Shown in pieces: positions 1 through 9,928 of a DNA stretch of 64,000 nucleotides. Within the stretch, counting starts at the first letter, position 1; every line of letters begins with the position of its first letter. The stretch spans positions 28,500 to 92,499 of the forward strand of contig JBBHKE010003302.1 in assembly GCA_037447655.1 (NCBI GenBank). The letters run 5' to 3'. This stretch comes from Zygnema cylindricum (taxonomy: Eukaryota; Streptophyta; Zygnematophyceae; Zygnematales; Zygnemataceae). A program made the position numbers and the translations under genes. Under the pieces are notes generated by a model. That model did not search any database. It had not been told where the DNA came from and saw only the letters and a list, made by a program, of their open reading frames with translations.

Positions 1-244
1 TAGATTCACCCCTGTGAAATAACACTTTCTGTGTGCTCAGTTCCACCACAGAATGCAAAGTTAGAATATGAGATTTGGACACATTCACCCACTTTGACTT
101 TCCCTTAGAAATACAGCCACCCTGGCAGACAAAAACTCTGACCGACTACACCCCTGTGTAGCCTAGACTCCCCTGAGTCCGCAGCAAAAAGAATCACTGA
201 AAATGGTCAAGTAAATTGATAGTTATGGCTGGCCAAAGTTTGCC

Positions 245-252
245 ATTTATAC
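245..252 (-). promoter_or_regulatory. Candidate TATA box of the TR-GAG LTR
   Basis: The minus strand reads GTATAAAT, downstream of two G-box cores and upstream of the LTR end that carries the gag start codon. Position and sequence fit a Pol II TATA box for the gag transcript. The same site recurs in the LTRs at 3051-4244 and 6227-7420. No start site has been mapped, so this is inference. Confidence 0.4.
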
Positions 253-359
253 AGGGTGCTCTCTGGGAGAGGCAGCTGCCTACCCAAAATTTATCTAAGT
301 CCTATTCCCTCTCTAAAACTCTATCTACTGAAGTACGGCACCAATCAAATTACAGTATC

Positions 360-396
360 GTACATAAAAGTACAGGTGCCGGTGTACTTTATGTAC
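360..396. repeat. GTAC hairpin in LTR (conserved across families)
   Basis: GTACATAAAAGTACA at 360-374 is the reverse complement of 383-396 apart from one extra A. The loop is an 8-base GC-rich segment. Related hairpins with changed stem bases but the same GTAC..AAAGTAC plan occur near 30850, 35880, 42835, 48237 and 59410. Confidence 0.7.
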
Positions 397-426
397 GGCC
401 ATTGTACGACATGGCAAAAATGTCGA

Positions 427-496
427 CACGTGTCATATCCGGATTTGTTCCCGTAATCTCCGGAGTTGCCGCAATCCAATGTAGTGTTACCACGTG
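427..496. promoter_or_regulatory. Paired G-box (CACGTG) motifs in LTR
   Basis: Two CACGTG cores (427-432 and 491-496) lie 64 bp apart, each inside ACGTGTC context. This is a typical plant bZIP/bHLH binding core. ACGTG-containing sites at matching places occur in the other LTRs, for example near 14635 and 35942. Regulation through them is inference. Confidence 0.4.
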
Positions 497-827
497 TCAC
501 TTAATGTGGCGGTGATCGCAAACCGCCAAAATCGTACGCCGCGATCTCGGCATCCTTCGCGGCCGTCCGATCAAATTTGGATTTCAATCGTGGCCGTCAT
601 AAATACCTGCGCGGTATTCTTTCCGGCGTCAAACAAACCGCGCGGTATTTATTTCGTAATCGTACCGTACGTCCTACTTTCCACAACTGTTTCTATGCAG
701 TATGCATATAGTTCTAGTTAAATGAATTATTCTTATAGTAACTATTTAAATAAATATCATACCTCTTAATATCTAATACAATTTAGACTATCTGGATAAT
801 TCTACCGGCTATTGCGGGTGTGACAAG

Positions 828-861
828 TGGCAGGTACCAGGATCAAATCCTGGACCTGGCA
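828..861 (+). repeat. tRNA T-arm/acceptor-like hairpin in LTR 1
   Basis: On the plus strand (antisense to gag) an 8-bp outer stem (828-835 with 854-861, one mismatch) encloses a 5-bp CCAGG/CCTGG stem with a 7-base loop ATCAAAT. This resembles a tRNA minihelix, and the core resembles a Pol III B box. The same element is at 4003-4036 and, with mutations, at 7179-7212. It is close to the T-arm of plant initiator tRNA-Met as I remember it. Confidence 0.6.
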
Positions 862-933
862 AAACTATCTTTTAGAGAAAACCCCCTATAAAACAACTGT
901 CTGTCTCCCTCTAGACAGCACAGGCAGCCATGG

Positions 934-993
934 CTAACTCCTCCTTCAGTCTTTAGTGACTGCGACAAGTGTGGGGACTTGAGGAGGAGTTAG
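934..993. repeat. LTR hairpin with conserved loop
   Basis: An 18-nt arm (934-951) pairs with 976-993 with few mismatches. The loop carries a block that reads CTTGTCGCAGTCACT on the minus strand. The same loop, with different but still complementary arms, occurs in every copia-type LTR of the window (near 14150, 31455, 34285, 36535, 42250, 47660, 58870 and 62490). Confidence 0.65.
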
Positions 994-1087
994 AGGCAGG
1001 CTGTCAATATCTACTATTTTGCTTTTTATTTTGCAATCTCTAGACCTAGAAAATACTTGAATTCCAACACTCACATTATTTTCTAGT

Positions 1088-3070
1088 CTATTTTTCTTTC
1101 AACTCCCACAAATAAGTAAACAAACATCCCCTCCCCTTTTTCCTTTTCTTTTTCCTTTTTCCTTTTCCTTTCATAAAACTTAAGTATTTAACACAGTGCA
1201 TTAAATGAACTGAAATGATAATTATATCACACATTTTATTTAACATCCTATTTTTCTTAAATTCAAGCAAAGATTTTATCCACTTTATCACTCTTTCATC
1301 CACACACAAACCGATTTCCCTCTTGCGATCCAAATAGCCAGCCCCATTTCCAATCTGCAACATACACCTAGATGCTAACCCTTTTACAGGCACATCTTCG
1401 TCACACCAAGTAGTGATGTCAAATCCATCCACCCCCAAATATTCCCAAAAACCACTAGTCCCCACTAAGTTCCTCATAAGATCTATATCTTTCGTACTCA
1501 AATTTTTATCCATGATAATTACCCCATTTTCTGAACTTCCCTCACTCTCTCCCATGGAATTCTTTCCACTATTACTTTCTAATTTAGTTCCCAATAAATA
1601 TTTCTTCTCCCCTAAACCTTTAATCAAATATTTCTCTTCTCCCCTATCCTTTAAAACCTCTTCGAGTTTCACTTCTCCCCTTTCCTCGGAATCCGTTGAA
1701 GTCTCCCTTTCCGACCAGTTTTCTGTTTCCCTATTGTGTATAAAATTATCCTCATTAATTTTATCTTTCCCGTTTTCACTTATGGATCCTAGATCTGACT
1801 TTCTCATTTCTAAATCATATACTCTACACTCCTTGACATCCTCAAGTACCTCTTCTCTCTTTACTTCCCTTATACCTCCAAAAGCACACTGTTGCCTTCG
1901 AGCAATTTCTGTGTACTTTTCTCCCTTCCCCATTCTACCGATGTGAAGAAGCTCCAATTTTTCTTCATCCTCTTTCTCCTCTTCATCTTCGTCCTCCTCA
2001 TCCACATTCCAACTTCTAAGTTTTTCCAAACAAGGGCATTCCTCCATATAATGACCCGGTTCCCTTCAAAAGAAGCAAACCCCTTTTTTCAAAGCTCCCG
2101 TGCCTTTTCCTCTCCCTCTCTTTCCACCAAAGTTCCGATAAGGTTTACCTTTGTCTTTCTTTCTCTCATCACGTTTCCGCTCGTCACCACCGTTCTTCTC
2201 ATCACGCTTCCGCTCGTCACCGCCGTTCCTCTCATCACGATTCCGCTAATCACCACCAGCTGAAAATGCATTGACCCTGTCCTTTCCCCTACGAAGCTCC
2301 AAAGTGCTTTCCCTCACAAGAATTATCCCCATGGTAAAGCTCCAAGTCCATGAGGAGCCATCCATTGCCTACATACGACAAATTATATTTTCGTACTCAT
2401 CTGGGAGTTTCATAATTAGTGTATTAATCTTACTCTCCTCAGATTCTACATATCCCGCACTAGTAAGCTCAACATATAACGCAGCAATATCATTACAAAA
2501 CTCTATCATGCTACCGCCTTTATAAACGTAGGCATCTATTTCGTGTTTTACTAATTGCTGCCTCTGAATAGTCTCACTCTTATAAATCTGAGTTAGTGCT
2601 TCCCATATCTCTGAAGACTTGGTTAGACTTAAAAGAGTGATAGCTATCAACTTAGACACATATCTAAGTATGAGATGTTTTGCTATAGTGTTTTTGTATT
2701 CCCATATTTTCCTGTCATTTTCTTCAGTTTTAATCCCTACATGTGGTACCATAGCTGAGAGCCTAGCTCCCCTCACCATAGGTGTCCCTTTTTCTTTCTC
2801 CCCTATTTTCCCATCCACGGAAAGGTTTTTCCCTTCACCTTCCGTTGCATCTGAACTCCGGGTGATATTCTGGACAGTCTCAGATGATTCTCCGTAGTAA
2901 GCTCCTCCAAAGCTAGGTGGCGGACATCTCACTTGTCCCGCAACAATTCCCCATAAGTGCTTCTCGAAAAGCAATCCCTCCATTGTAAACGCCCAATACG
3001 TGAAGCCTGTTCCATCAAACATAGGCACCCTAGATGGTGGGCCCATAACCTGAAACTCTGAGACCTCCAT
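1088..3070 (-). pseudogene. TR-GAG gag, copy 1 (three nonsense mutations)
   Basis: This is a decayed version of the intact 625-residue gag at 36663-38540. It would encode a copia-type capsid/nucleocapsid that assembles virus-like particles in the cytoplasm. The start ATG at 3070 lies inside the LTR, and translation would run through the primer-binding site (residues VMGPP). The first 233 codons are open. Then come a CAG-to-TAG stop after ICRM (near 2369), a TGG-to-TAG stop near 2249, and a Cys-to-TGA stop at the second Cys of the CCHC zinc knuckle (near 2067). The C-terminal 319 codons (2047-1088) stay open. They include an acidic Glu/Asp/Lys-rich stretch and a tail resembling eroded RNase H. 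Identity to the intact copy is obvious over the whole length. Confidence 0.85.
3036..3050 (-). other. Primer-binding site, half-tRNA initiator Met type
   Basis: The minus strand reads GGTTATGGGCCCACC directly after the LTR end (CA). This is complementary to the anticodon stem-loop of plant initiator tRNA-Met as I remember it, the type of site used by Drosophila copia with a tRNA 5' half. It is also translated as part of gag. Confidence 0.75.
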
Positions 3071-4244
3071 TGGCCCTCAGAGTATGCAGATCCAAAAGAA
3101 GCTAATCTAGATATTGCCGACTCCAAGTTAATATAAACCCAAGTGACTGACCCCTTGACAGTCAGAACCCCAATATAGATTCACCCCTGTGAAATAACAC
3201 TTTCTGTGTGCTCAGTTCCACCACAGAATGCAAAGTTAGAATATGAGATTTGGACACATTCACCCACTTTGACTTTCCCTTAGAAATACAGCCACCCTGG
3301 CAGACAAAAACTCTGACCGACTACACCCCTGTGTAGCCTAGACTCCCCTGAGTCCGCAGCAAAAAGAATCACTGAAAATGGTCAAGTAAATTGATAGTTA
3401 TGGCTGGCCAAAGTTTGCCATTTATACAGGGTGCTCTCTGGGAGAGGCAGCTGCCTACCCAAAATTTATCTAAGTCCTATTCCCTCTCTAAAACTCTATC
3501 TACTGAAGTACGGCACCAATCAAATTACAGTATCGTACATAAAAGTACAGGTGCCGGTGTACTTTATGTACGGCCATTGTACGACATGGCAAAAATGTCG
3601 ACACGTGTCATATCCGGATTTGTTCCCGTAATCTCCGGAGTTGCCGCAATCCAATGTAGTGTTACCACGTGTCACTTAATGTGGCGGTGATCGCAAACCG
3701 CCAAAATCGTACGCCGCGATCTCGGCATCCTTCGCGGCCGTCCGATCAAATTTGGATTTCAATCGTGGCCGTCATAAATACCTGCGCGGTATTCTTTCCG
3801 GCGTCAAACAAACCGCGCGGTATTTATTTCGTAATCGTACCGTACGTCCTACTTTCCACAACTGTTTCTATGCAGTATGCATATAGTTCTAGTTAAATGA
3901 ATTATTCTTATAGTAACTATTTAAATAAATATCATACCTCTTAATATCTAATACAATTTAGACTATCTGGATAATTCTACCGGCTATTGCGGGTGTGACA
4001 AGTGGCAGGTACCAGGATCAAATCCTGGACCTGGCAAAACTATCTTTTAGAGAAAACCCCCTATAAAACAACTGTCTGTCTCCCTCTAGACAGCACAGGC
4101 AGCCATGGCTAACTCCTCCTTCAGTCTTTAGTGACTGCGACAAGTGTGGGGACTTGAGGAGGAGTTAGAGGCAGGCTGTCAATATCTACTATTTTGCTTT
4201 TTATTTTGCAATCTCTAGACCTAGAAAATACTTGAATTCCAACA
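3051..4244 (-). repeat. TR-GAG LTR 2 (shared, complete)
   Basis: This is a 1194-bp LTR beginning TGAAACTCTG and ending CCAACA on the plus strand (TGTTGG...TTTCA in sense). It serves both internal regions. It differs from LTR 3 by only a few bases. The T-arm-like hairpin is at 4003-4036. Confidence 0.9.
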
Positions 4245-4262
4245 CTCACATTATTTTCTAGT

Positions 4263-6246
4263 CTATTTTTCTTTCAACTCCCACAAATAAGTAAACAAAC
4301 ATCCCCTCCCCTTTTTCCTTTTCTTTTTCCTTTTTCCTTTTCCTTTCATAAAACTTAAGTATTTAACACAGTGCATTAAATGAACTGAAATGATAATTAT
4401 ATCACACATTTTATTTAACATCCTATTTTTCTTAAATTCAAGCAAAGATTTTATCCACTTTATCACTCTTTCATCCACACACAAACCGATTTCCCTCTTG
4501 CGATCCAAATAGCCAGCCCCATTTCCAATCTGCAACATACACCTAGATGCTAACCCTTTTACAGGCACATCTTCGTCACACCAAGTAGTGATGTCAAATC
4601 CATCCACCCCCAAATATTCCCAAAAACCACTAGTCCCCACTAAGTTCCTCATAAGATCTATATCTTTCGTACTCAAATTTTTATCCATGATAATTACCCC
4701 CATTTTCTGAACTTCCCTCACTCTCTCCCATGGAATTCTTTCCACTATTACTTTCTAATTTAGTTCCCAATAAATATTTCTTCTCCCCTAAACCTTTAAT
4801 CAAATATTTCTCTTCTCCCCTATCCTTTAAAACCTCTTCGAGTTTCACTTCTCCCCTTTCCTCGGAATCCGTTGAAGTCTCCCTTTCCGACCAGTTTTCT
4901 GTTTCCCTATTGTGTATAAAATTATCCTCATTAATTTTATCTTTCCCGTTTTCACTTATGGATCCTAGATCTGACTTTCTCATTTCTAAATCATATACTC
5001 TACACTCCTTGACATCCTCAAGTACCTCTTCTCTCTTTACTTCCCTTATACCTCCAAAAGCACACTGTTGCCTTCGAGCAATTTCTGTGTACTTTTCTCC
5101 CTTCCCCATTCTACCGATGTGAAGAAGCTCCAATTTTTCTTCATCCTCTTTCTCCTCTTCATCTTCGTCCTCCTCATCCACATTCCAACTTCTAAGTTTT
5201 TCCAAACAAGGGCATTCCTCCATATAATGACCCGGTTCCCTTCAAAAGAAGCAAACCCCTTTTTTCAAAGCTCCCGTGCCTTTTCCTCTCCCTCTCTTTC
5301 CACCAAAGTTCCGATAAGGTTTACCTTTGTCTTTCTTTCTCTCATCACGTTTCCGCTCGTCACCACCGTTCTTCTCATCACGCTTCCGCTCGTCACCGCC
5401 GTTCCTCTCATCACGATTCCGCTAATCACCACCAGCTGAAAATGCATTGACCCTGTCCTTTCCCCTACGAAGCTCCAAAGTGCTTTCCCTCACAAGAATT
5501 ATCCCCATGGTAAAGCTCCAAGTCCATGAGGAGCCATCCATTGCCTACATACGACAAATTATATTTTCGTACTCATCTGGGAGTTTCATAATTAGTGTAT
5601 TAATCTTACTCTCCTCAGATTCTACATATCCCGCACTAGTAAGCTCAACATATAACGCAGCAATATCATTACAAAACTCTATCATGCTACCGCCTTTATA
5701 AACGTAGGCATCTATTTCGTGTTTTACTAATTGCTGCCTCTGAATAGTCTCACTCTTATAAATCTGAGTTAGTACTTCCCATATCTCTGAAGACTTGGTT
5801 AGACTTAAAAGAGTGATAGCTATCAACTTAGACACATATCTAAGTATGAGATGTTTTGCTATAGTGTTTTTGTATTCCCATATTTTCCTGTCATTTTCTT
5901 CAGTTTTAATCCCTACATGTGGTACCATAGCTGAGAGCCTAGCTCCCCTCACCATAGGTGTCCCTTTTTCTTTCTCCCCTATTTTCCCATCCACGGAAAG
6001 GTTTTTCCCTTCACCTTCCGTTGCATCTGAACTCCGGGTGATATTCTGGACAGTCTCAGATGATTCTCCGTAGTAAGCTCCTCCAAAGCTAGGTGGCGGA
6101 CATCTCACTTGTCCCGCAACAATTCCCCATAAGTGCTTCTCGAAAAGCAATCCCTCCATTGTAAACATCCAATACGTGAAGCCTGTTCCATCAAACATAG
6201 GCACCCTAGATGGTGGGCCCATAACCTGAAACTCTGAGACCTCCAT
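4263..6246 (-). pseudogene. TR-GAG gag, copy 2 (shared stops plus frameshift)
   Basis: This copy is nearly identical to the gag copy at 1088-3070 and carries the same three nonsense changes (near 5545, 5425 and 5243). One extra C in a C run near 4700 additionally shifts the frame, splitting the C-terminal part into 5223-4681 and 4745-4263. The 5' 233 codons (6246-5545) differ from copy 1 by a couple of missense changes only. The common stops show that both copies descend from one already inactive gag. No functional full-length Gag is expected from either. Confidence 0.85.
6212..6226 (-). other. Primer-binding site of TR-GAG copy 2
   Basis: The same GGTTATGGGCCCACC lies on the minus strand, abutting the LTR at 6227. 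Confidence 0.75.
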
Positions 6247-7420
6247 TGGCCCTCAGAGTATGCAGATCCAAAAGAAGCTAATCTAGATATTGCCGACTCC
6301 AAGTTAATATAAACCCAAGTGACTGACCCCTTGACAGTCAGAACCCCAATATAGATTCACCCCTGTGAAATAACACTTTCTGTGTGCTCAGTTCCACCAC
6401 AGAATGCAAAGTTAGAATATGAGATTTGGACACATTCACCCACTTTGACTTTCCCTTAGAAATACAGCCACCCTGGCAGACAAAAACTCTGACCGACTAC
6501 ACCCCTGTGTAGCCTAGACTCCCCTGAGTCCGCAGCAAAAAGAATCACTGAAAATGGTCAAGTAAATTGATAGTTATGGCTGGCCAAAGTTTGCCATTTA
6601 TACAGGGTGCTCTCTGGGAGAGGCAGCTGCCTACCCAAAATTTATCTAAGTCCTATTCCCTCTCTAAAACTCTATCTACTGAAGTACGGCACCAATCAAA
6701 TTACAGTATCGTACATAAAAGTACAGGTGCCGGTGTACTTTATGTACGGCCATTGTACGACATGGCAAAAATGTCGACACGTGTCATATCCGGATTTGTT
6801 CCCGTAATCTCCGGAGTTGCCGCAATCCAATGTAGTGTTACCACGTGTCACTTAATGTGGCGGTGATCGCAAACCGCCAAAATCGTACGCCGCGATCTCG
6901 GCATCCTTCGCGGCCGTCCGATCAAATTTGGATTTCAATCGTGGCCGTCATAAATACCTGCGCGGTATTCTTTCCGGCGTCAAACAAACCGCGCGGTATT
7001 TATTTCGTAATCGTACCGTACGTCCTACTTTCCACAACTGTTTCTATGCAGTATGCATATAGTTCTAGTTAAATGAATTATTCTTATAGTAACTATTTAA
7101 ATAAATATCATACCTCTTAATATCTAATACAATTTAGACTATCTGGATAATTCTACCGGCTATTGCGGGTGTGACAAGTGGAAGGTACCACGATCAAATC
7201 CTGGACCTGGCAAAACTATCTTTTAGAGAAAACCCCCTATAAAACAACTGTCTGTCTCCCTCTAGACAGCACAGGCAGCCATGGCTAACTCCTCCTTCAG
7301 TCTTCAGTGACTGCGACAAGTGTGGGGACTTGAGGAGGAGTTAGAGGCAGGCTGTCAATATCTACTATTTTGCTTTTTATTTTGCAATCTCTAGACCTAG
7401 AAAATACTTGAATTCCAACA
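6227..7420 (-). repeat. TR-GAG LTR 3 (right end of array)
   Basis: This is a 1194-bp copy. It ends at CCAACA (7420), where the repeat identity stops and gypsy sequence begins. Its T-arm-like hairpin (7179-7212) has lost two stem bases. Confidence 0.9.
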
Positions 7421-8465
7421 TCATTGACTCCTCGGGTGGTGATTTTGAACTAAGACATCGGTCTCGGAATCAAATCCACCAATCCCCCTTTCCCTCGCGT
7501 GAAGAAATTTCCTCTCGAATTCGAAAAATACGAAACTGATAAACAAAAAGGAGATGTAAAAACCGGCAAAAGAGGAGGAAAAACGTAACAATCAAGATTG
7601 GTTCGATCAGCATATCGCGGAACGCCCAAAGGATAAAACACCAGGAATGCCTCCCGCACCGGAATTAGACAATGAAAGTGAGGAAGCACGAGGGGGGTGG
7701 GCAAGAGAAATCGGAGGAACCCGGTTCCCCTATTTTTTCGCCAAAAAACTCAACCTCCTTCCTCCAAACTAGTAGTTATTCTAGTAAGGCACCTCATGCC
7801 CTACGCCCTCACCCATGTGAAAACATTAGCCTTGTCATATAACCTGCCTGAAGAAACTCTCATTCATGCACAAAGAAGGGAAATTCACTCGGGAAAGAAG
7901 CGAAGGGACCTGTCAGACCAGCCGAGGTCAGTCTTTTGGTCCGCTGACCCCAAAACCCTTATGATGGATAGGGATTACAAGACGTTATCTGTGGCGCTTA
8001 TCCTACACAGGACAGGGAATTTCAAAATTATCAAGTACAGAGGATATCAGGATGTAGTGGTCGACACCGGTCCATTACCCAATTTGATAACTACTTCGGC
8101 TTTGCAGAAAATGCTCGAGGAACACCGGCCGAAATTTTTCCCCAGTAACATATGTTTGAGCATGGTTAGCAGTGGGAACAAGCCGGTATACGGAATTATC
8201 AAGGTTATGCTGATTGAATTCTTATATGACGCGGGTCAGAGAGTCCAAATCCAGCTTCCCTTCTTGGTGGTAGAAGTTAAGCAGTTTGAAATTCTACTGG
8301 GGATGGCCAGCTAGTCAAGGTTGAATATGGATTTAAGTGTGTGAAAAGAGTCGTTCATAGTCCAGGACCCTAAAAATCCGGAAAGGGCCTAAGTGGTCGT
8401 ACCCCTCGATTTATTGAATCGCGGAAAACCAATGTTCTCGTTTCCAAATGTTATCTTGTTTATGT
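7421..8465 (+). pseudogene. DNMT-gypsy D1: gag-protease part
   Basis: The frame at 7697-8314 (about 205 codons) matches the protease region of gypsy element E at 54524-55431. It has the LVRHLMPYALTHVK segment, then the retropepsin active site VDTG (Asp-Thr-Gly, here VVVDTGPLPNLI) and the C-terminal ILLGMA segment. Retropepsin would cleave the gypsy polyprotein inside particles. Upstream, 7421-7696 matches the acidic spacer between gag and protease, with broken frames. The left part is displaced by the TR-GAG array. The right part is interrupted by copia element B at 8466 (TSD TATGT, 8461-8465) and resumes at 15767. A stop after MAS and further indels show decay. Confidence 0.8.
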
Positions 8466-9507
8466 TGTTGTTTTTGGAAACCTTTAGTCCTCTCTTTATC
8501 TCACTACTATATTGCTTTGCTCCGCTAAGTTTGACATCGCAGTTGGAAACCTGTAATCCTCTCTTTATTTCGTTTTTATGCTGCCATGCTGCGCTGCTCT
8601 AATATCACTTTATTTCGTTTTTATGCTGCCATGCTGCGCTGCTCTAATATCACAGCTGCGCTGGTAGAACACCGCAGCTATAGCAGCTTGAGTGAAAAGT
8701 GCGCTGCTCTAAAACATCACAGCTGAGCTGATAAAGCACCGCAGCCATAACAGTTTGTGTGAAGGATCAATTGTCTTAGACAAGATTTAGTTATGTATGT
8801 AACTCCAAAGAAAGTACACAGACTTGGTACACCTCAGGCACACGTGTCGGTCCGTGAGGGAGTTAAGGTTGTTTGATCTGGACGACGAAGTACAAATTCA
8901 TTTGGGGACCAAATTTACACGTGGAGGTTGATATTCAGTGGGGAACAAATGCGTAGACGGCGGACGGAGTTTGCCATCATTCTTGGAAGAGAAATATTGA
9001 TTGCGCCGTCATTTCGGTGAACGAACTTTTGTTGCACACTTTAGCGGCGGCTAGAGTTAAAAGATTGATGTAAATACTTTGTACGGTAGACGGTGAAGGT
9101 TTAGTTTGGTAAATATTTAGTGTACTTGTGGATCGCGGTAATTGTGGTACGGTTTAGATCAGTTGTAGGCTCACTTGTATATGTAGGACTTAGAATATTT
9201 TGGAAGCTAAGATTTCCTTGTATGAAAACTGCGAAGCAGTTTTTGGGGTTTTTGAATTGTAAGATCATTATGATCTTTTGGCAAAACTTTGTGAAATTAT
9301 GCAGGTGTTTTCTTTGGTGTATTTTCTATGTTGTGGCAAATTTGCACACCTAGTGTGAGTGTGGTTTTCTTGGGACGTCATTATGAAGGTTGTCATTTGT
9401 GGGTATTCGTGAGAGTTTCCACTTTGTACTTTGATTGTGATTATGGCAACTGTTGCTGCTGCTGCTTCTTCTTCTTTTTCAAGGGCACCAGCTGCCTCAA
9501 ATCAACA
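8466..9507 (+). repeat. Copia B 5' LTR
   Basis: This LTR is 1042 bp. It contains an exact 45-bp tandem duplication (8564-8608 and 8609-8653) absent from the 3' LTR, and imperfect repeats of a GCTGCGCTG/CACAGCTGCGCTGG unit (about 8590-8750). The LTR end encodes the gag N-terminus. Confidence 0.88.
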
Positions 9508-9928
9508 GGTTATGGGCCCACCCTCACGGATCCCGGTGTTTAATGGAGAAAAATATATGCATTGGGCTGATTTGACTAAATCTTACCTTAAGCAAGTAAA
9601 ATTGTATGATGTGGTTTCTGGTGTTCTTCCGGATACGGACCCAAAATTTGAAAAGAAAAATGAGGATGCATTACATATTCTCAAATTTATTTTGTCGGAA
9701 GACTTAAATATAACATATATTCATATCTCTACGGTATCTGAATTATGGAAGAGTTTAAGAGAATCTCATGTCATAGCTACTGAGCAGAATGAGGTTATAA
9801 CTGCTGGAAAATTTTGGGATTATAAATATACTGGGGGTGATATGAAATCATACTGTAGTGGTTTGAAACTTTTGTTGTCGGAAAATGCATGCTTCGGGGG
9901 AATTTTCCTCCCTATCATCAAGCAATGA
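9443..9928 (+). pseudogene. Copia B gag, N-terminal part
   Basis: The probable start is ATG 9443 inside the 5' LTR (ATG 9431, four codons earlier in the same frame, is an alternative). Residues continue through an Ala/Ser-rich leader and then QVMGPPSR, encoded by the LTR end and primer site. The Trp/Tyr/Leu pattern of a UBN2/copia gag capsid domain follows (KYMHWADL, SELWKSL). The frame is lost near 9890-9928, where the continuing gag is read in the frame starting at 9889. One indel therefore separates the halves. The role would be capsid formation. Confidence 0.75.
9508..9522 (+). other. Copia B primer-binding site
   Basis: GGTTATGGGCCCACC directly follows the 5' LTR end (ACA at 9507). It is complementary to the anticodon arm of initiator tRNA-Met and is translated as VMGPP in gag. 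Confidence 0.75.

Larger units (their letters stand above)
1..1069 (-). repeat. TR-GAG LTR 1 (truncated by window start)
   Basis: This is identical in layout to the LTR at 3051-4244 but lacks about 125 bp at the left. It ends at 1069 in CCAACA, the complement of the LTR 5' end TGTTGG. Read in the element's sense (minus strand) it holds, in order, a hairpin with a conserved loop (993-934), the complement of a tRNA T-arm-like hairpin (861-828), two G-box CACGTG cores (491-496 and 427-432), a GTAC hairpin (396-360) and a TATA-like GTATAAAT (252-245). That places the hairpins in the likely U3. Confidence 0.9.
1..7420 (-). mobile_element. Tandem TR-GAG (gag-only copia-type) array, LTR-gag-LTR-gag-LTR
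   Basis: Two internal regions of about 1.98 kb and three LTRs alternate with a period of 3175-3176 bp, all coding on the minus strand. The right edge is 7420, where the LTR ends in CCAACA and gypsy protein sequence begins. The left LTR is cut by the window. Each internal region holds only a gag reading frame, with no protease, integrase or reverse transcriptase, so the family is non-autonomous and fits the plant TR-GAG class (inference). Both gag copies share the same three nonsense changes, so the array probably arose by recombination or duplication of an already broken element, not by two insertions. It sits inside gypsy element D1. Confidence 0.85.

Noticed and set aside
216-515. Repeated 99-codon frame in the TR-GAG LTR
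   Set aside because: It lies over the GTAC hairpin and G-box modules, is antisense to the element and has no recognisable domain. It is repeated only because the LTR is repeated.
828-861. Genuine tRNA gene in the LTR
   Set aside because: Only acceptor-like and T-arm-like parts are present; no anticodon or D arm can be folded around them.
1413-1946. Plus-strand frames over the TR-GAG gag (also 4730-5122 and 36778-37305)
   Set aside because: They are antisense shadows of the acidic, purine-rich gag region; their Ser/Phe/Pro-rich translation has no domain and fails to persist among copies.
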